In this document: piece after piece, positions 54,575 to 59,533 of the stretch
Numbering within the stretch: the stretch's first letter is position 1
How the letters are laid out: each line of letters starts with the position of its first letter
Assembly (NCBI RefSeq): GCF_030824435.1
Contig: NZ_JAVBXS010000091.1
Span: 1 to 59,533, forward strand
From: Rheinheimera sp.
GTDB lineage: Bacteria; Pseudomonadota; Gammaproteobacteria; Enterobacterales; Alteromonadaceae
Length of the DNA stretch: 59,533 nt
Direction: 5' to 3'
Notes under the pieces: model-generated
What the model saw: the letters and a program-made list of their open reading frames with translations, nothing else
What the model was told of the DNA's origin: nothing
Database searches by the model: none
Program-made: the position numbers and the translations under genes

Positions 54575-55696
54575 TTACAGCTGAGCGGCGCCGCCAATCC
54601 AGCATTGTTGTACTAAACCTTGTTCATTCAAAAGCACCAGATCAGCACGATAGCCCGGCGCAATCCGGCCCATATGAAGTTCTGTGCCAATACACTGCGC
54701 CGGATATAAAGACGCCATACGTAGTGCTTCGCCTTGCGCCACACCAAGCTCAGCCACGGCATATTGCACAGCTGCCGCCATATCTAACACTGAACCTGCC
54801 AGCTGACCGGTTTCGATGGTGAGTTTATTACCATCGCGAAACACTTTGCCGTCAAAAAAGGCAAACTCAGTGTCGGTGGTGCCTACCGGCGACATGGCGT
54901 CTGTGACCAGCAGCAACTTGCCGCGTGGTTTGGCTGCCAGCGCCAGTTTGGCCGCCAGCGGATGCACATGATGACCATCGAGAATAATGCCACACCAGGC
55001 ATCCGGGCTTGCCAAAGCAGCACCGACCATACCGGGTTCACGCGAGGTCAGTGGTGACATGGCGTTGTATAAATGGGTAAAACCACAAGCGCCGGCCGCT
55101 AAAGCAGCGTTGACAGTGGCAGCGTCGGCATTGGAATGGCCCAAGAACACCAACACACCGAGCTCCACCAACTGGCGGATTTGTGCGGCGCTGATATTTT
55201 CCGGCGCCACTGTAACAAGCTTCACGCCAAGGTCGGTGCGGCGATAAATTGCGAGTTCTGCTTCAGACAAAGGCCGGATATGTTGCTGTGGATGCACGCC
55301 TTTTTTTGGTACCGATAAATGTGGTCCTTCAAAATGCACACCCAACACACCCGGCTCTTTAGCAGCAATAGCAGCTGCTATCACATCAGCAGCTTGCTGC
55401 ATCAGGGCAACAGAATCGGTGATCACTGTTGGCAATAAAGCGGTGCTGCCAAAACCGGCATGGGCTTTGACCATGGTTCTGAGCGTTTCTAAAGTGGGTG
55501 CTGTATTAAACAAAGCACCACCACCGCCGTTCACCTGAATATCAATAAAACCAGGCGCTAAGGTCAGCGGTAATACAGAAGCTGCATCAGCGGCAACAAT
55601 CTGGCTGATGTTGCCGTTTTCAAAACTGACCTGCACATTGTGCAACCAATGTTCACCGTCAAACAACTTTGCTACGGCCAGATGTTGTATTGTCAC
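54575..55696 (-). CDS. nagA: N-acetylglucosamine-6-phosphate deacetylase
   Basis: The 373-residue amidohydrolase has metal and substrate residues in GFIDIQVNG, GVHFEGPHL, LGHSNA, FTHLYNAMSPL and LVTDAMSPVG. It releases acetate from GlcNAc-6-phosphate to give glucosamine-6-phosphate. It follows nagB after 93 bases that carry a 9-bp hairpin. The 101 bases to nagP contain nothing recognisable. Confidence 0.95.
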   Translation of the reverse strand: MTIQHLAVAKLFDGEHWLHNVQVSFENGNISQIVAADAASVLPLTLAPGFIDIQVNGGGGALFNTAPTLETLRTMVKAHAGFGSTALLPTVITDSVALMQQAADVIAAAIAAKEPGVLGVHFEGPHLSVPKKGVHPQQHIRPLSEAELAIYRRTDLGVKLVTVAPENISAAQIRQLVELGVLVFLGHSNADAATVNAALAAGACGFTHLYNAMSPLTSREPGMVGAALASPDAWCGIILDGHHVHPLAAKLALAAKPRGKLLLVTDAMSPVGTTDTEFAFFDGKVFRDGNKLTIETGQLAGSVLDMAAAVQYAVAELGVAQGEALRMASLYPAQCIGTELHMGRIAPGYRADLVLLNEQGLVQQCWIGGAAQL

Positions 55697-55720
55697 TTGT
55701 TACCTACCTGCTTTTAGCAC

Positions 55721-55743
55721 TGGCAGCCAAAAAATGGCTGCCA
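55721..55743 (-). terminator. intercistronic hairpin between nagB and nagA
   Basis: A perfect 9-bp stem TGGCAGCCA / TGGCTGCCA with an AAAAA loop on the plus strand. No T-run follows on the transcribed strand, so processing or stabilisation is more likely than termination. Confidence 0.45.
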
Positions 55744-55789
55744 CATTTCTCTGTTTTTATTCTTAGCAAACTACTGTTTTTATAAAGAA

Positions 55790-56788
55790 TTACACTGTTT
55801 TAGTCACTTTATTCAGGCCAGGAGGCGCATCAGGGTTCACCCCACGGCTACGCGCAACAGCTTCCACATCCAGATAAAAACGTTGTAATACCAGCAGTGG
55901 CAATACTCTTGGATGAGAAGTTAAAGCACCGTGATTTAAATGCACCACAGCAGCGCCGCGGCTTTGTACTTCCAACACCTGCGCCTGATGCGCTGCCAGC
56001 GCTTCGTCAGCAACAGCAACATCAATAATGGCAAACTGGTTTTTTACCAAAGTCACAGGACCATGTAAAAACTCGGCACTGGAAAAAGCTTCGGCATGAA
56101 TACCACAAACTTCTTTCAGTTTTAACGCAATTTCACGTGCTATGGCATAACCAGGGCCACGGCCAAGCACTACCCCATGTTTTACAGTAGCAACAGACTC
56201 TGGTGTTAACTGCGCCGGTAATTGTTGCGCTTGTTCCAGCAAGGCCGGCAAAGATTCAACTGCTGCCAATAACTGCGGCTGCGCCGACCATACCGCCACC
56301 AGCTGTAATAAAGCACTTAAAGTGGCCAGATAGCTCTTGGTAGCTGCAACTGCTTTTTCCGGTCCGACAAACAGTGGCACCACAGCGTCCGCTTGTTCGG
56401 CCAGTGGCGAGCTGGTGTCGTTCACCAAAGCCACCACATAAGCACCGGCCATTTTGGCCATTTCAACCTGCGCCAGAATATCCGGGCTGCGGCCCGACTG
56501 CGAAATCACCAGCACCAGCGCGTCCTGCAACTGCAGTTGTTTGTGATAAACACTGGCAATAGAAGGCGCAGCAGGCACCACAGGTAAACCCAATTCGATT
56601 TCAATCAGATATTTGGCAAATACACCGGCGTGATCAGAAGATCCACGGCCAACCATATAGACATACTTAGGCGCACGTTGTTGAATTTGCTGCACAATAC
56701 CGGCAATAGTGCCGCTGTTGGCGGCCAGTTGTTCACGGATCCGGGCTGGAGCTTCGGCGGCTTCCTGCGCCATAATGGTACTGTTCAT
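55790..56788 (-). CDS. nagB: glucosamine-6-phosphate deaminase, SIS-domain type (NagB-II)
   Basis: The 332-residue protein has two SIS sugar-isomerase domains with YMVGRGSSDHAGVFAKYL and VISQSGRSPDILAQ. The C-terminal half has GRGPGYAIAREIALKLKEVCGIHAEAFSSAEFLHGP, like GlmS isomerase. It lacks the glutaminase domain, as in the NagB-II enzymes of Shewanella. It converts glucosamine-6-phosphate to fructose-6-phosphate and ammonia. Short imperfect repeats (CTGTTTTAGG) fill the 57 bases before nagK. Confidence 0.9.
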   Translation of the reverse strand: MNSTIMAQEAAEAPARIREQLAANSGTIAGIVQQIQQRAPKYVYMVGRGSSDHAGVFAKYLIEIELGLPVVPAAPSIASVYHKQLQLQDALVLVISQSGRSPDILAQVEMAKMAGAYVVALVNDTSSPLAEQADAVVPLFVGPEKAVAATKSYLATLSALLQLVAVWSAQPQLLAAVESLPALLEQAQQLPAQLTPESVATVKHGVVLGRGPGYAIAREIALKLKEVCGIHAEAFSSAEFLHGPVTLVKNQFAIIDVAVADEALAAHQAQVLEVQSRGAAVVHLNHGALTSHPRVLPLLVLQRFYLDVEAVARSRGVNPDAPPGLNKVTKTV

Positions 56789-56798
56789 CTGCTACTCA

Positions 56799-56850
56799 CT
56801 TCTGTTTCAGGATTCTGTTTTAGGATGCTGTTTTAGGGCTCTTGTTTAGG
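56799..56850. repeat. short imperfect repeats between nagB and nagK
   Basis: About four copies of a 13-14-base unit like TTCTGTTTTAGGA lie head to tail, reaching the nagK stop codon. The origin is probably slippage. Confidence 0.6.
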
Positions 56851-57766
56851 ATTGCGCCGCCGCTGCGGCAGGTAATAAGTTTTGTTGTTGTCTGGCAAAC
56901 CAGACAGCACCAAATTCGGGGGCTGCCAAAGCCGGTGTTAACGCCTGCTGCACCTTGTTGTCCAGATAAGGCACCAGCTTATAAGCCAAACCACCAATCA
57001 TCGAAAAACGTGGTGGCGACAGTTCAAACAGTTTCAGCGCTATCTGATTAATAAAAGCTGCACCTTGTGCCACTATGCCAAGGGCTGTTGTGTCGCCCTG
57101 CTCGGCGGCGGTAAACACCAGCGGTGCATAACGGGCATACACAGTAGGTGTGGCGTGCATAAAATGACTGACGATCTGCAGAGTGTCAGCTGCGCCAATC
57201 TCGTGGCACAACAAGCCGGTCAATAAGGTATCAGGCGCCAGGCCATCTTTGTGCAGCAACACATGATGTAACAACTGCATGCCAAACCAGGCGCCGCTGC
57301 CGTTATCACCATAAGGGAAACCATGGCCACCAATATCCAGCAGAGCCCCTTTTACATCGGCCAGACCACAAGAGCCGGTGCCGGCAATCACCACAGCACC
57401 ATCACCACCGGCATGGGCGCCAATACAGGCAATATGTAAATCCGTGGTCAGGTGAAAAGCAGCAAACGGATGTTTCCACTCGGAAAATAACTGAAAATAC
57501 TGCGGCATATTGACGCCAGCCAGACCAGCTCCGGCAATCAGGCGCGACATGTCGTTAAATGTCATACCTGCAGCCGTCAGCGCCTGTTGTGTTGCAGTTA
57601 AAATAGAATCTGTGGCCACTTTCATGCCACGCAGCGGATTGGCCGGCCCGCCCAGACCTTCGCCCAGCAGCTGATTATTGGCATTCACAATGACCACCCG
57701 GCATTTGCTGCCACCACCATCAATGCCAAGATACAAAGGCCCCTGCTGCCCTGAACTTATTGTCAT
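56846..57766 (-). CDS. nagK: N-acetylglucosamine kinase, BadF/BadG type
   Basis: The 306-residue sugar kinase of the ASKHA fold has phosphate-1 motif LGIDGGGSKCR, GGPANPLRG, phosphate-2 AGTGSCG and GGHGFPYGDNGSGAW. It phosphorylates GlcNAc arriving through NagP. It is the first gene of the divergent nag operon. GAGG and GGGCGG lie before the ATG. Confidence 0.92.
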   Translation of the reverse strand: MTISSGQQGPLYLGIDGGGSKCRVVIVNANNQLLGEGLGGPANPLRGMKVATDSILTATQQALTAAGMTFNDMSRLIAGAGLAGVNMPQYFQLFSEWKHPFAAFHLTTDLHIACIGAHAGGDGAVVIAGTGSCGLADVKGALLDIGGHGFPYGDNGSGAWFGMQLLHHVLLHKDGLAPDTLLTGLLCHEIGAADTLQIVSHFMHATPTVYARYAPLVFTAAEQGDTTALGIVAQGAAFINQIALKLFELSPPRFSMIGGLAYKLVPYLDNKVQQALTPALAAPEFGAVWFARQQQNLLPAAAAAQS

Positions 57767-57857
57767 CCGCCCAACCTCGTTACGTCATTCAGGGTTCCCC
57801 CTGCACTGCCTGCATTTTTGCTTGTACTTTGATGTTGAAAAATTGTACATTAGCCAA

Positions 57858-57875
57858 ATTGACAGCGTTGTCATT
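57858..57875. promoter_or_regulatory. NagR-type operator in the nag divergent region
   Basis: The palindromic core TGACAGCGTTGTCA matches, from memory, the NagR (LacI-family) consensus TGACArCGyTGTCA of Alteromonadales GlcNAc clusters, with one flanking mismatch. It lies between nagK and the hexosaminidase gene. No regulator gene is in the window. Confidence 0.75.
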
Positions 57876-57895
57876 TTTCCAGTTCAGCATATAAT
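57868..57895 (+). promoter_or_regulatory. candidate promoter of the hexosaminidase gene
   Basis: A -35 hexamer TTGTCA (57868-57873), a 16-base spacer, and a perfect -10 TATAAT (57890-57895). The -35 lies inside the operator, so repressor binding would block it. A leader of about 190 bases follows. Confidence 0.6.
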
Positions 57896-58090
57896 AATTT
57901 TGACAAATAACAAGACCCTTGTTTAAAAATCAAACTGAAATTTGTATTAAAACAACGGGGCGAAATAATTAACTGACTTAATTCAGTAGCTTAGCAGTCA
58001 AAATTGGCGCATTGTTTCTGCAAAGCCGGACTAAAGCACAAAAAACAACAACCGGCAGTTGTGACCGGTCTTAGCAACAGGGGAAGTCTC

Positions 58091-59533
58091 ATGAGTATCA
58101 AGCTGACGCGTCTGACAACACTGCTGGTTTTGTTTGCAAGCCAAGCATTGTTGGCAAAAGATTTTCTGCAACAAACCGAATTGCAAAAATTTGCCAGCCA
58201 AAGCCAGCTGCAGTTTGTTGTGGTCAGCAACTTTGTTGAAAATACAGGCACAACAGGCCAGCTGAAACTCAGCAATTTGTCTGACATCCAGCTGCATAAA
58301 GGCACAGGCAACTGGCAGATTTACCTGCACTCTATCCGTAAACTCAGCGCACCGGAACAACATGGTTTACGGCTTGAACATATTCAGGGTGATTTACACC
58401 GCCTGAGCGCAACCGCCAATTTTGCCGGGCTTGGCCAGGGTGAAGCAGTGGAAATTCACTACAGCGGCAATGCCCATATGGTGAGTTTTACCGACTTTAT
58501 GCCAAGAGCTTTTATTGTGGCCACTTCGTTACAACCGGAAATTTTTGCCAATACCGATACCGAAGATCTGGCGCAGTTTGTTGCCCCTTTTTTAAAGCCG
58601 GAACAACTGCTGCGTTACCGGCAGCCTGAGCCGGATTTGCACCCTATCGCCAGCAGTGAAAGCCGTTATCAGCAGAATCTGCCGGTGAATGCCGCCAGCA
58701 TCGAGTTACAAAAGCTGCAGGATAAAATAATTCCAACCCCACGCCAGCTAAGTTATCAGGCCGGGCGCACCGAACTGAATTCAGCATGGCACATTGCCTA
58801 TCAGGGCCGGCTGGCGACAGAAGCAGCTTATTTACAACAACAGCTGGCGCAAAGTGGCTTGCAGCTGCCATTACAGGCCACTGTGAACGAACAGCTGCAA
58901 CAACGAATTGTGTTGCTGGTTGATCACAAAGTGGCAGAGACCGAGGGTTATCAACTTAGCATCAGCAACAACAGTATTTTGATCCGCGGCCATGACAATG
59001 CCGGTGTGTTTTACGGGCTGCAGTCGCTGCTGAGCCTGCTGCCTGCCACTATTACAAACCAAAAATACAGCCTGCCACAATTGCATGTCAGCGACAGCCC
59101 ACGTTTTGCCTGGCGTGGCATGCACTACGATATGGCACGTAACTTCCACGGCAAAGCCGTGACTTTGCGGCTGATTGAACAAATGGCCCGTTATAAACTG
59201 AATAAACTGCACCTGCATCTGACTGAAGATGAAGGCTGGCGACTGGAAATTCCGGGATTGCCTGAGCTGACCGATATAGGCGCCAAACGTTGTTTTGACT
59301 TAACTGAACAACGTTGTTTATTAACCCAGCTTGGCACTGGTCCACATGTTTCAGGCTCGGGCAATGGTTATTACAGTCAAAGTGATTTTATTGAAATTCT
59401 AAAATTTGCCGCTGCCCGTCATATTGAAGTAATACCGGAAATTGATATGCCAGGTCATGCCCGGGCCGCAGTTAAAGCCATGGAAGCCCGTTATCATCGG
59501 TTAAAAAAACAAGGAGATGAAGCGGCTGCACGG
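58091..59533 (+). CDS. GH20 beta-N-acetylhexosaminidase (chitobiase type), partial
   Basis: The open frame runs off the window after 481 codons. It has a signal peptide ending LLA, an N-terminal chitobiase/hexosaminidase domain (about residues 30-175), a GH20b domain (about 220-330), and the start of the GH20 catalytic barrel (FAWRGMHYDMARNFHG, LNKLHLHLTEDEGWRLEI, IEVIPEIDMPGHARAA). The catalytic Asp-Glu pair lies beyond the end. It would cleave terminal GlcNAc from chito-oligosaccharides in the periplasm or outside, feeding NagP/NagK. GGGAAG precedes the ATG. Confidence 0.9.
   Translation, partial: MSIKLTRLTTLLVLFASQALLAKDFLQQTELQKFASQSQLQFVVVSNFVENTGTTGQLKLSNLSDIQLHKGTGNWQIYLHSIRKLSAPEQHGLRLEHIQGDLHRLSATANFAGLGQGEAVEIHYSGNAHMVSFTDFMPRAFIVATSLQPEIFANTDTEDLAQFVAPFLKPEQLLRYRQPEPDLHPIASSESRYQQNLPVNAASIELQKLQDKIIPTPRQLSYQAGRTELNSAWHIAYQGRLATEAAYLQQQLAQSGLQLPLQATVNEQLQQRIVLLVDHKVAETEGYQLSISNNSILIRGHDNAGVFYGLQSLLSLLPATITNQKYSLPQLHVSDSPRFAWRGMHYDMARNFHGKAVTLRLIEQMARYKLNKLHLHLTEDEGWRLEIPGLPELTDIGAKRCFDLTEQRCLLTQLGTGPHVSGSGNGYYSQSDFIEILKFAAARHIEVIPEIDMPGHARAAVKAMEARYHRLKKQGDEAAAR

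Noticed and set aside
57841-57890. Perfect TTGACA at 57859-57864 as the -35 of the hexosaminidase promoter
   Set aside because: The spacer to TATAAT would be 25 bases; TTGTCA at 57868 gives a normal 16-base spacer.

Overview
The window is about 59.5 kb of chromosomal DNA from a gammaproteobacterium of the Alteromonadales/Chromatiales type, most likely Rheinheimera or a close relative. This is inferred from the gene set: cpxRA, gpsA-secB-grxC-yibN next to gpmI-envC, ftsYEX near rpoH, kbl-tdh, and a Shewanella-type nag cluster with nagP, nagX, nagB-II and a BadF-type nagK. The proteins are unusually rich in glutamine. No rRNA, tRNA, CRISPR array or intact transposase was seen.

Layout. (1) 0.3-5.4 kb: envelope stress (cpxP divergent from cpxRA over a CpxR box, then a pldB-like lipase) and fieF-trmL on the opposite strand. 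(2) 5.6-13.8 kb: a degenerate GGDEF-EAL protein, the gpsA-secB-grxC-yibN cluster, and gpmI-envC-yibQ. (3) 13.8-20.1 kb: rpoH behind a perfect CIRCE inverted repeat, an EAL-HDOD gene lying between rpoH and ftsX, ftsYEX, and rsmD. (4) 20.1-29.8 kb: a PEP-CTERM-like secreted protein, a DUF416 protein, a glutamine-rich coiled-coil protein with marC, a DUF2721 protein, a REC/DUF3369/HD-GYP regulator, a DUF3833 lipoprotein, a three-gene ECF sigma operon, and a DCC-family protein. (5) 29.8-33.0 kb: an accessory stretch of structured and tandem repeats bracketing two small membrane-anchored orphan genes. (6) 33.0-49.8 kb: ampC-ampR, a TonB-like protein, a large GH31 glycosidase, a solute-binding protein, a PepSY-type protein, DUF2789, a conserved unknown, a TPR diguanylate cyclase, a VOC protein, tdh-kbl and a TetR regulator. 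(7) 49.9-59.5 kb: coaD, a Wzi-like outer-membrane protein, and the N-acetylglucosamine/chitin catabolism genes nagK-nagB-nagA-nagP-nagX. These diverge from a GH20 hexosaminidase that runs off the end.

How the genes work together. The nag block is a complete route from chito-oligosaccharides to fructose-6-phosphate: hexosaminidase, NagP uptake, NagK phosphorylation, NagA deacetylation and NagB-II deamination. A NagR-type operator sits in the divergent promoter region. The Cpx genes form the usual autoregulated envelope-stress unit. Several cyclic-di-GMP genes are scattered across the window. The CIRCE element implies that HrcA controls sigma-32, which links two heat-shock circuits that many bacteria keep separate.

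The least explained parts are the 30-33 kb repeat region with its two orphan genes, the ECF operon with a glutamine-rich putative anti-sigma factor and a secreted coiled-coil protein, and the roughly 510-residue glutamine-rich coiled coil. All functional calls come from reading motifs and remembered family features; no database search was run.
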